This document shows, piece after piece, positions 13,911 through 20,507 of a DNA stretch of 20,507 nucleotides. Every line of letters starts with the position of its first letter. Within the stretch, counting starts at the first letter, position 1. Position numbers and translations under genes: made by a program. The DNA comes from an archaeon (GTDB lineage Archaea; EX4484-52; B79-G9): positions 1-20,507 of the forward strand of contig JAUVEX010000006.1 in assembly GCA_030594585.1 (NCBI GenBank), in the 5' to 3' direction. The notes beneath the pieces were generated by a model. That model was not told the DNA's origin, ran no database searches, and worked only from the letters and a program-made list of their open reading frames with translations.

Positions 13911-14849
13911 ATGAATGCAGAAACAGCGATGAATTTTGGGAAAAACATCATATCTGTAAGGGATATGGATAGAAAAACAATTGAACATATCCTTCTCACC
14001 GCAAAAAAGATAGAAGAAATGCCCCAAAACAAGCGAATGGAAATCGCAAGAGGGTATACTGTCGCATCCCTTTTTTTTGAGCCGTCCACAAGAACAATGC
14101 TTTCCTTTGATACGGCTGCCAAGAATCTGGGCTGTTCTGTGATTGGGTTTTCCGGAACAGAATCCACTTCTGTTAAAAAAGGGGAAACTTTGGCAGACAC
14201 TATAAGGATGGCATCTGCTTATTCTGATTTGATTGTTATGCGGCACCCTCTTGAAGGCGCTTCAAGAAGGGCGGCTGATGTTTCTGCAGTACCCATTATA
14301 AATGCAGGCGACGGGGCGAACCAACATCCTACACAAACTTTGCTTGACTTATACACGATTCTTAAAAGCAAAGGAACTCTTGACAATCTTACAATTGCAC
14401 TTGCAGGGGACTTAAAATACGGGCGGACAGTCCACAGTCTCGCTTACGCGCTTTCTTTTTTCAACAACAATAAATTGCTTTTTGTAGCGCCCAAAGCACT
14501 TGAGATGCCTAATGACTTAATAGCTGAGCTTGACGGAAAAATTGAAACAGAGGAAGCAACAATAACAGAAGCGCTCAAAAGCGCAGACATACTTTATATG
14601 ACGCGCATACAAAAGGAGCGGTTTTTAGACCCGCAGGAATATGAGCAATTACGGGGCACCTATGTGCTTACAAAAGATATGCTTGAAAATGCAAAAAAAG
14701 GATTAAAAGTTATGCACCCACTGCCCAGAGTTGATGAGATTTCAACAGAAGTTGATTCAACTGAAAACGCGATTTATTTTACTCAGGCAAAAAACGGGGT
14801 TCCGACAAGAATGGCATTGATTGCAATGCTTTTGGGGGTTTTGAAATGA
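13911..14849 (+). CDS. pyrB: Aspartate carbamoyltransferase catalytic subunit
   Basis: PyrB condenses carbamoyl phosphate with aspartate, the first committed step of pyrimidine synthesis. The 312-residue protein has all hallmarks: FFEPSTRTMLSFDTA at 55-69 (phosphate loop), SVKKGETLADT at 87-97 (the lysine loop), RHPLEGASRR at 111-120, INAGDGANQHPTQTLLDLYT at 130-149, GDLKYGRTVHSL, ILYMTRIQKERF and HPLPR near the end. ATG 13911 is taken as start because 35 further in-frame codons run back through the leader hairpin and contain no family sequence; ATG 13929 is the alternative. The last codons overlap the start of pyrI in an ATGA junction, so the two subunits are translationally coupled. Ornithine carbamoyltransferase is excluded by the QHPTQTLLDL and regulatory-subunit context. 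Confidence 0.95.
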   Translation: MNAETAMNFGKNIISVRDMDRKTIEHILLTAKKIEEMPQNKRMEIARGYTVASLFFEPSTRTMLSFDTAAKNLGCSVIGFSGTESTSVKKGETLADTIRMASAYSDLIVMRHPLEGASRRAADVSAVPIINAGDGANQHPTQTLLDLYTILKSKGTLDNLTIALAGDLKYGRTVHSLAYALSFFNNNKLLFVAPKALEMPNDLIAELDGKIETEEATITEALKSADILYMTRIQKERFLDPQEYEQLRGTYVLTKDMLENAKKGLKVMHPLPRVDEISTEVDSTENAIYFTQAKNGVPTRMALIAMLLGVLK

Positions 14850-15322
14850 ATACAGACAATGCGCCAAAAGACAAGCTTGCAATCACGAAAATAATGTTCG
14901 GCACAGTTATAGACCACATACCAAACAAAATGTCATTTAAAATCTCAAGCATTTTAAACCTTCAAAATTCCAATGGCGCCATTGCGGTCATATCATCTGC
15001 AAAAAGCAAAAATATGGGCAAAAAAGACATACTAAAAATAGAGGGCAGGCACCTTAATTCAAGTGAACTGGACAAAATCGCGCTTTTAGCGCCCGGAGCC
15101 ACAATAAACATAATAGATGATTCTAAAGTAATATCCAAAACACTTCTTTCAACACCTGCACAGGTTTCAGGAATTTTAAAGTGCTTTAATCCTAACTGTA
15201 TCACAAACCATGAAAAAACAACAACAAAATTCAAAACCGTATCCCGTGCACCACTTAAGATTCGCTGTTTTTATTGCGAGCGCACATTTGATGAAGATAT
15301 TCTGGAGCGTATGATAAAATGA
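14846..15322 (+). CDS. pyrI: Aspartate carbamoyltransferase regulatory subunit
   Basis: PyrI binds nucleotide effectors (CTP/ATP in known enzymes) and zinc, and joins PyrB trimers into the allosteric holoenzyme. It has 158 residues. Seen: KIMFGTVIDHIP at 15-26, the conserved start of the nucleotide-binding domain; ISKTLLSTPAQVSGILKC leading into the zinc domain; and four zinc cysteines C113-x4-C118 and C141-x2-C144. The middle region keeps the alpha/beta pattern (KDILKIEGRHLNSSELDKIALLAPGATINII) of the family. It starts inside the last codons of pyrB (ATGA overlap) and ends inside the start of the HAD gene with the same kind of overlap, so the three genes form one tightly coupled unit. Confidence 0.94.
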   Translation: MNTDNAPKDKLAITKIMFGTVIDHIPNKMSFKISSILNLQNSNGAIAVISSAKSKNMGKKDILKIEGRHLNSSELDKIALLAPGATINIIDDSKVISKTLLSTPAQVSGILKCFNPNCITNHEKTTTKFKTVSRAPLKIRCFYCERTFDEDILERMIK

Positions 15323-15807
15323 GCAAAGATCTTAAAGGCATAAAAGCGGTAATTTTTGACATGCAGGAAACGCTTTACACCAACAGCCGACTGTATCCCG
15401 ACACCGAACAATTCTTAGAATACCTTATGAAAAAAGGCATCGCCCTTGCTGTTCTTTCAAATGCCGAAAAAACCGTTGTAGAAAATATTCTTGCAGAGTT
15501 TAAGCTGACAAAGTTTTTTGACAGCATCATATGCGCCCCTGAGTACGGCACCTCAAAGCCGGACCCAATGCTTGTAGGAATTACGCTTGCGGTTCTTGGC
15601 GATGCTGTAGGCACTAAAATAAAAAAAAGCCAAACTCTCTTTATAGGCGACAAGCCTTCTAAAGATATACGATGCGCAAAGCAGGGCGGCATAAAGGCTA
15701 TGAGGGTATTGCGGGGGCTTTACACCACAGAAATTCCTGAAGACAAATACGAGACCGCTGATTTTGAAGTGAAGGATTTTAAGGAAGCTAAAAAATTGTT
15801 TGCCTGA
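15319..15807 (+). CDS. HAD-like protein with altered catalytic motif I
   Basis: The 162-residue protein has the Rossmannoid core of the HAD superfamily with a very small cap. Motif I is VIFDMQETLY (D14, Q16), where the canonical form is DxDx[TV]; motif II is VLSN with S47; motif III is TSKPDP with K80; motif IV is FIGDKPSKDI with D111 and D116. Magnesium and nucleophile positions are therefore kept, but the second aspartate of motif I, the general acid/base of HAD phosphatases, is Gln. In C1-capless or small-cap members this often changes or lowers phosphatase activity, and some such members keep other reactions. It overlaps pyrI by an ATGA junction, which suggests a function tied to the pyrimidine pathway, for example on a phosphorylated intermediate. 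That link is inferred from location only. Confidence 0.86.
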   Translation: MSKDLKGIKAVIFDMQETLYTNSRLYPDTEQFLEYLMKKGIALAVLSNAEKTVVENILAEFKLTKFFDSIICAPEYGTSKPDPMLVGITLAVLGDAVGTKIKKSQTLFIGDKPSKDIRCAKQGGIKAMRVLRGLYTTEIPEDKYETADFEVKDFKEAKKLFA

Positions 15808-15810
15808 TTA

Positions 15811-15820
15811 ATTATATAAT
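15811..15820 (+). promoter_or_regulatory. MFS gene promoter (TATA box)
   Basis: ATTATATAAT begins 3 nt after the HAD stop and is centred about 28 nt before ATG 15844. No ribosome site precedes that ATG, which suggests a leaderless transcript separate from pyrB-pyrI-HAD. Confidence 0.5.
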
Positions 15821-15843
15821 GCTGGTTCGCATATTAGTATCTT

Positions 15844-16956
15844 ATGCCGTCTAAACTCTTTAAGACAAAAAAGTTTTTGAATATTTACACTACGCAGGCT
15901 TTTTTCTCGGCATCATCCATTTTCGGCTGGACCTTTGTTTACCTTTATCTTTTTTTAAAAGGTTTTTCTTACTTTGAGCTTGGCGTTTTTACGGTGCTCA
16001 TATATGCAACCCCGTTTTTGGTGCTTCTAAAGAAAAGAAAAGTGTTTCTTAGCATCTCCATGAAACAGGGAATATTTATTAAAATGCTCACATTTGCAAG
16101 TGTTGCTTTTGCAGACAGCATGCTTGCCCTTATCCTTTGCGCTATTTTTCTTGGAATATCGCGCGTTTTTTTCTGGGTGCCTTACAATGTTGCATTGCTT
16201 TCTTTAGGCACCAACCGCGCAGGCCTTCTTTCAAGCCTTGCATTTGCGCTTCCGACAGTTTTCGGCATTGTTCTTCCGGCTTTGGGCGGCATTGTGGCAG
16301 AGGCATTCAGCTTTGAGGTAGTTTTTGCATTAAGCATTGTTATTCTTTTTGGTTCGCTTTTTGCAACAAATCGCATAAAAGAAAAAACAATTATCAATTT
16401 TGACGGAATTGTCTCATGGAGAAAAACAACAGGCATAAAGACGCTTATGATGATTCATGGCGCATGGCAGGGCATAAACTGGACAGCACTCCCGTTAATT
16501 ACAATATATTTTCTTGAATCCGCAACAGCATATGGCGCTTTTTTTGCATATCTTGGGCTTGTTGGCGCCATATCATCTGTTTTTCTCGGGCACAGCACAG
16601 ACAAGAACAATAACAGGAAAAAAGTGCTTTATCCTGCAACAATAGGGCTTGGCATTACAACAATTATTTCGGGATTTGCGGGCGGGCTCATCTTTTGGGC
16701 TGCAGCAAGGGGATTTGTAAGCTTTTTTGACAACCTTTGCGCGCCATTTACCTTTTCTGTTGTTGTGGACAACCATAAAGACCTTCAGCAGTCATTTATC
16801 GCAAATGAGATGTCTATTGCCGCCGGAAGAACTCTTGGCGCGGTTGTTGTTCTTTTAAGCATCGCTGTTGGAAATATATACTTTTCGCTTATATTTGCAG
16901 GCCTTTTATATCTTATGTTTCCTTTGGTATTGAAGAAAAAGAAAATATATGCTTAA
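15844..16956 (+). CDS. Major facilitator superfamily transporter
   Basis: A 370-residue polytopic membrane protein with about ten to twelve hydrophobic helices, for example AFFSASSIFGWTFVYLYLF, MLALILCAIFLGISRVFFW, FGIVLPALGGIVAEAFSF, YLGLVGAISSVFLGH, and a last pair ending at LLYLMFPLVL before a KKKKK tail. The loop GHSTDKNNNRKK near 240-251 is a variant of the MFS motif A (G-x3-D-R/K-x-G-R-K/R) at the start of the second half, where a Gly/Asp and basic residues are kept. The substrate cannot be read from the sequence. Length is a little short of the usual 400, so one or two helices may be missing or short. The gene lies downstream of the pyr genes with its own TATA box, and its stop overlaps the stop of the convergent HerA-like gene. 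Confidence 0.85.
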   Translation: MPSKLFKTKKFLNIYTTQAFFSASSIFGWTFVYLYLFLKGFSYFELGVFTVLIYATPFLVLLKKRKVFLSISMKQGIFIKMLTFASVAFADSMLALILCAIFLGISRVFFWVPYNVALLSLGTNRAGLLSSLAFALPTVFGIVLPALGGIVAEAFSFEVVFALSIVILFGSLFATNRIKEKTIINFDGIVSWRKTTGIKTLMMIHGAWQGINWTALPLITIYFLESATAYGAFFAYLGLVGAISSVFLGHSTDKNNNRKKVLYPATIGLGITTIISGFAGGLIFWAAARGFVSFFDNLCAPFTFSVVVDNHKDLQQSFIANEMSIAAGRTLGAVVVLLSIAVGNIYFSLIFAGLLYLMFPLVLKKKKIYA

Positions 16957-18227
16957 TCAGTCTTAATAGCGCTTGGGCTTCCGCCTGCATGCCAGCTTTT
17001 TCTCGGGCGCGTCCTTATTTCATAAATCCGCTCGCAGTTATCGTCAAGAACAATTGCCGCCCCTTTAAGGCGCGGAAGCGCATCGAAATACTCCGGAATG
17101 TCGTATTTTAGGTATGTCTGCATAATTTCGGATAATGACTGCATATCTTTTTTTGATGTAAGCCTGTGGGATATCACAAGGTCGCACTGGGATATCGCTT
17201 CCTGGTGGAGCTTGTTTGGCATCTGTGTCGCAAGAACCAAAGAGACTCCCGGCTCTCTTCCGATTTTTACCCACTGCAATAGGGGGTTTGATGCCGCGGT
17301 CTCACCAACTGCCGGCAGGAATTGGTGCGCCTCATCAATAAGCATCCATGTAATTGGCATATGGGACTCGCCTTTACCACCTTCCATAATCTCTAATTCT
17401 TCTGCGCGCCTTGCCTTCATTCGTTCCTCCAATATTTTTCGCGCAAGAAGGCCTACAACTAAAGACCTTACAGACCAACCGCCTGACTCAAGGCCAAGCT
17501 GGGAAACATCAATTATTGATAATTTTCCGGGAATAACTATGCGATATATTGATGCTGCGGTCTCGTCAAAAATTCCCCAATTGTCTGCAAGAACAAGACG
17601 GTTTACAAGTGCGGTTTTTGCTGTTTTTGTGGCATCCTGTTTTGACGCAAGGTTTATCATGTCTTTGATTGTAAATGACTCCCCTAAGTCTTTTGCCTGA
17701 TCTACAACCTGTGCTAAAAGAACACCGATTTCCGTGTCAAGATCTAACTTGAATGCCAGCGCCCATGCGCCGATATCAAGGTCACTTGGCCTAAAGCTGA
17801 ATGTTCCGTCAAAAGGTATTTCATTGTCATTGTAATGCTTTACAAGCCCTTGCGGAATCAGTATGTTGGGCTTAAATGCCTCGGGCTTTAATCCCCAATC
17901 GCCCAAAAGCCTGAAATCCTTTTCATTAGGTGTGTTCATGGACCAGTATATGCCCATAGTATCGATTATAAGAGAGCCTATGTTTTTTTTCACATCATCT
18001 GGCAGGGACAATAATTCTTCTGCAATTGTGCCCATAGAATAGCTTTTCCCGGTTCCTCTTTTTCCGAAAAGCCCTATTATGTGCGGCCTTGTAAGGTCAA
18101 CCCTAATATTGTTTGTAAGATGCGTGTCTTTTTTTGTGCCGACAATGTGCTTTCCTATAATGCCTGTGCCTTTAAGACCGAAGGCAGTTAGGTCTTCAGG
18201 ATTTCTGCCGATGACAATTTCGTGCAT
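16953..18227 (-). CDS. HerA-like/DUF87 ATPase
   Basis: A 424-residue ATPase of the HerA-FtsK superfamily. HerA itself works with NurA in DNA-end resection; paralogs act in DNA transfer or defence. Seen: an N-terminal beta-rich HAS-like part (GKHIVGTKKDTHLTNNIRVDL), Walker A GKRGTGKS at 55-62, an inserted helical region, Walker B TWMLIDEAHQFLP at 293-305 (D298, E299), an arginine at KIGREPG 321-327 that could reach into the neighbouring subunit, and ATQMP 333-337 with the typical sensor Gln335. The C-terminal tail (SWHAGGSPS) follows a strand-rich segment. No nurA or Mre11/Rad50 genes lie in the window, so a repair role is uncertain. ATG 18227 has no ribosome site but lies about 29 nt from a TATA-like box. 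Confidence 0.87.
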   Translation of the reverse strand: MHEIVIGRNPEDLTAFGLKGTGIIGKHIVGTKKDTHLTNNIRVDLTRPHIIGLFGKRGTGKSYSMGTIAEELLSLPDDVKKNIGSLIIDTMGIYWSMNTPNEKDFRLLGDWGLKPEAFKPNILIPQGLVKHYNDNEIPFDGTFSFRPSDLDIGAWALAFKLDLDTEIGVLLAQVVDQAKDLGESFTIKDMINLASKQDATKTAKTALVNRLVLADNWGIFDETAASIYRIVIPGKLSIIDVSQLGLESGGWSVRSLVVGLLARKILEERMKARRAEELEIMEGGKGESHMPITWMLIDEAHQFLPAVGETAASNPLLQWVKIGREPGVSLVLATQMPNKLHQEAISQCDLVISHRLTSKKDMQSLSEIMQTYLKYDIPEYFDALPRLKGAAIVLDDNCERIYEIRTRPRKSWHAGGSPSAIKTD

Positions 18228-18250
18228 AATAGAATTAAGCGCTTAGGTTG

Positions 18251-18262
18251 TTAATATAATTT
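18251..18262 (-). promoter_or_regulatory. HerA-like gene promoter (TATA box)
   Basis: Minus-strand AATTATATTAA is centred about 29 nt upstream of ATG 18227. It sits at the very end of the upstream surface-protein gene, whose stop codon is at 18263-18261. Confidence 0.4.
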
Positions 18263-20507
18263 AGCATGATTCGGGCACGCCCGAGAATATGCCCTGAACG
18301 CCTGTGCAGTCAGTGAATGCCTTTAAAGCCAAGAATTCAGAACACTCCATACCGCACCCTGAAACTGAAAACATTCCACCCACAGCAAAAGTTGTTGTAT
18401 CGTTCTTTAAGACACAATATGTCCCGTCATCCCTAAAAGCAACAACCTGCTTGACTGTGACATTGTTCATGCCTGTGTTGGATACTAAAGCAGATAGCGA
18501 GAGCATTTTTACAGAATAATCAACAACACCTGCATCTGTGTATATTGTTATTGTGTTCTCGCCGACTGTGAAGTTGCCCTGAGAAACCTCAATGCTTGCA
18601 GATTCGCCATCTGCCAAAGTTCCTGAATAGTTTATTGTCGGGTTTCCGTTGAATGATGCTTTTGGATTAGTTGTTTCTGCGTCCAAATCCGCTGTGTTAT
18701 AAGTTGATGCGATTTCGGCTTGGGTCAATGCATTGTTGTAGACTCTCACCTCATCAATTGTGCCTGTAAATGAGTTTCCGACAACAAGATTGTCAGCATT
18801 TGTGTTTATCGCAGTTGAATAATCCGCTGTTTCCATCTCAACGCTGTTAACATACAATTTCATCTCTTCTGTCCCGCCTGCACTTCTGTTATAAGTCAAT
18901 GCGATATGGTTCCAGCCGGGAGATATTGCAGCTGTAATGATTTGATTGTTTACTCTTGCAAACGCATGCGTTGCGTTTGCGTTGATTGCATACGCATTTC
19001 CTTTTGAGATTCCGTTCGCAATTTCTGCACCAACTGAGAGGATGGTTGGTTCGTTTGAGGTGTATTTGCGGATGCGGATGTCATCAAAATTAGAATATCC
19101 TTCAATACAATCCGCAGCATACCCTTCAAGATGAATTGTATCTATAGATGATGTGATTGTTATATTTTTCGACAACCAAGGTGTCGTAGCAGAACAACCA
19201 TTACCTGAACAAAATACCGAATCTGAAAAAACAGTACTACTGTTTACTTCAACACGACTTACCTGTTGCGATGATGTTGAAAATCTAAAATCTATTATTG
19301 TATGTTTAACATAAAAATCCATAATATAATTATTCTCAGACAAAGATATTATTTTCCTCATTCCGGCAATAGCACCATCATAAGGAGATGCCGAACAACT
19401 AGCATATCCGTAAAGTTTGGTGCTGTAATCAGAAGAATAATAAATTGAAGAATCCATACTTTGACTTGCAGACTCGCCGCCAACATTTATGTTTTCTGTA
19501 TATGTTATCCAATCGGAAATATCACCATCATTAAAATCATCAAAAAACTCAAATGTATTCGTTCCATTTGAAGCCGAACTCGCCCCCACATTCCCATAAT
19601 ACATATAAACAGTATTGTCCGAAGCGCCCGCATATATTTCAGGAACCTCAACCCAGAATGTGGAGTTGCCGCCAGTTATGTTGCAGTTCTCAGTCCAGAA
19701 GTCGATCACCTGCTCTTGTCCAGAAGTCTGGTTGAGCCAAGTGAACCGCGTGTCATTGCAGTACTGCTGGATTTTTCCGATATCATACAGCTCGGATGTG
19801 TTTATGCTGCCAATCTTTACCTGGTAGTCTGTAAGAATTGTGTCTTCGGCAGATGTTTCAAGGACTTTGGGTTCGGTGGTGGTGTATTTACGGATGCGGA
19901 AACCATCATAGAATACTTCTGCATCCTGATATATTCTTATTTTAATTTTATCAAGATTCGTTATTTGTCCCGCACCATGGTTATTTGTGGATAAAATGCC
20001 ATCAACATAATAATCAACACTGCCGTCAGCTTTTGCATAAATACTGAACTTGTGCCATCCAATTGAACGGCTGATGCCGGTTGTAACATATGCGCCGAAC
20101 CGAAGATAATATGTTGCTGAAGAACTATAATACCACCCCAGCATACTAGCACTAGCAGAACTGTCATAAGCACCGAGCAGACCATATAATCCAAGTGTGC
20201 TGCTGGTGTAATCATACAACCAGACTTCAAGAATGAACGGCAAGTTGTGTGAATAAGGATATTCATAAAAAATATCATCATTGCCGTTTGCAGTGTTACC
20301 CTTTGTCTGTATTGATGTGGAGCCAAAAAAGGATTTGGTGTTTGTATATCGCTCTTGGTCTGCCGCACCCTGTGAAACAACTTTTGTCCAATCATCAGTA
20401 ATAAGCGAATCTGTAGTTTTATCTTCAAAGTCAAGGAATAATTCAAACGTCGCATCGCCGTCACTGGCATCCAATGCCGAAGGATTCCCGTAATACATAT
20501 AAACCGT
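18261..20507 (-). CDS. Large DUF2341/LamG surface protein, 5' end outside window
   Basis: The frame is open to the right edge: before ATG 20498 it reads T-V-Y, and TVYMYYGN recurs inside the protein, so ATG 20498 is internal. Visible are 748 residues. Domains from the visible N-terminus: the tail of a DUF2341 domain (YMYYGN, then FLDFED), a LamG-like jelly roll (GWHKFSIYAKADGSVDYYVDG), then a complete DUF2341 (DYQVKIGSINTSELYDIGKI to NTVYMYYGN). A second beta-domain follows, then a C-terminal LamG (WNHIALTYN, GTIDEVRVYNNALT). The last ~130 residues form beta repeats with four or more cysteines (CGMECSEF, DCTG, ESC end). Asn-x-Ser/Thr sites are abundant, and no membrane anchor is seen at the C-terminus. 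Such proteins are thought to be cell-surface adhesins or carbohydrate binders in archaea. Confidence 0.86.
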   Translation of the reverse strand, partial: TVYMYYGNPSALDASDGDATFELFLDFEDKTTDSLITDDWTKVVSQGAADQERYTNTKSFFGSTSIQTKGNTANGNDDIFYEYPYSHNLPFILEVWLYDYTSSTLGLYGLLGAYDSSASASMLGWYYSSSATYYLRFGAYVTTGISRSIGWHKFSIYAKADGSVDYYVDGILSTNNHGAGQITNLDKIKIRIYQDAEVFYDGFRIRKYTTTEPKVLETSAEDTILTDYQVKIGSINTSELYDIGKIQQYCNDTRFTWLNQTSGQEQVIDFWTENCNITGGNSTFWVEVPEIYAGASDNTVYMYYGNVGASSASNGTNTFEFFDDFNDGDISDWITYTENINVGGESASQSMDSSIYYSSDYSTKLYGYASCSASPYDGAIAGMRKIISLSENNYIMDFYVKHTIIDFRFSTSSQQVSRVEVNSSTVFSDSVFCSGNGCSATTPWLSKNITITSSIDTIHLEGYAADCIEGYSNFDDIRIRKYTSNEPTILSVGAEIANGISKGNAYAINANATHAFARVNNQIITAAISPGWNHIALTYNRSAGGTEEMKLYVNSVEMETADYSTAINTNADNLVVGNSFTGTIDEVRVYNNALTQAEIASTYNTADLDAETTNPKASFNGNPTINYSGTLADGESASIEVSQGNFTVGENTITIYTDAGVVDYSVKMLSLSALVSNTGMNNVTVKQVVAFRDDGTYCVLKNDTTTFAVGGMFSVSGCGMECSEFLALKAFTDCTGVQGIFSGVPESC

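Noticed and set aside
13748..14246. Two overlapping minus-strand frames (150 and 159 codons) over the start of pyrB
   Set aside because: They overlap the conserved FEPSTRT region of pyrB and the hairpin, and neither resembles a protein family.
1..20507. CRISPR array or long tandem repeats
   Set aside because: No regularly spaced direct repeats with unique spacers were seen; the only repeats found are the promoter octamers at 12155-12246.

Overview
The window looks archaeal and most likely comes from a DPANN-type archaeon. Genes are preceded by TATA boxes about 26-30 bp upstream of the start (leaderless) or by GGTG-type ribosome binding sites 5-6 nt from the start. Archaeal hallmarks are aspartate carbamoyltransferase as adjacent PyrB and zinc PyrI, a DUF1512 protein, a HerA-like ATPase, a DUF2341/LamG surface protein, and a tRNA-Thr without an encoded CCA. 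The lineage assignment is an inference from gene content and was not tested by phylogeny.

Left part (1-1760): a SIR2-like protein cut by the window edge, then two gene fragments in different frames (an integrase N-terminus and a nuclease-like/winged-helix C-terminus). Both lie immediately 3' of a tRNA-Thr(GGU) gene, which is the layout of a decayed integrated element with defence-type cargo. Positions 1861-3488 hold three uncharacterised genes, two of them encoding a secreted or membrane pair.

Minus-strand purine block (3543-7306): purE, purC and purB, three steps of IMP/AMP synthesis. PurE is unusual in length and in one active-site residue. Divergent from it, on the plus strand, are DUF1512 and a HIT-family gene whose nucleophilic histidine is replaced by serine. 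A small minus-strand membrane-protein gene follows (9220-9423), apparently starting at ATA; it shares a TATA box with the divergent cutA.

AT-rich accessory island (about 9857-13770): a HEPN-like protein, a lipoprotein with many paired cysteines, and an AAA_14 ATPase joined to a DUF4143/PD-(D/E)XK-like domain. The ATPase promoter carries repeated TTGTCAAA octamers. None of these three has a clear housekeeping role.

Right part (13911-20507): a tightly overlapping pyrB-pyrI-HAD operon for the first step of pyrimidine synthesis (the HAD lacks the usual second aspartate), an MFS transporter, a convergent HerA-like ATPase, and a large surface protein that runs off the right edge. Overall, conserved nucleotide-synthesis operons alternate with two accessory patches, one at tRNA-Thr and one between cutA and pyrB.
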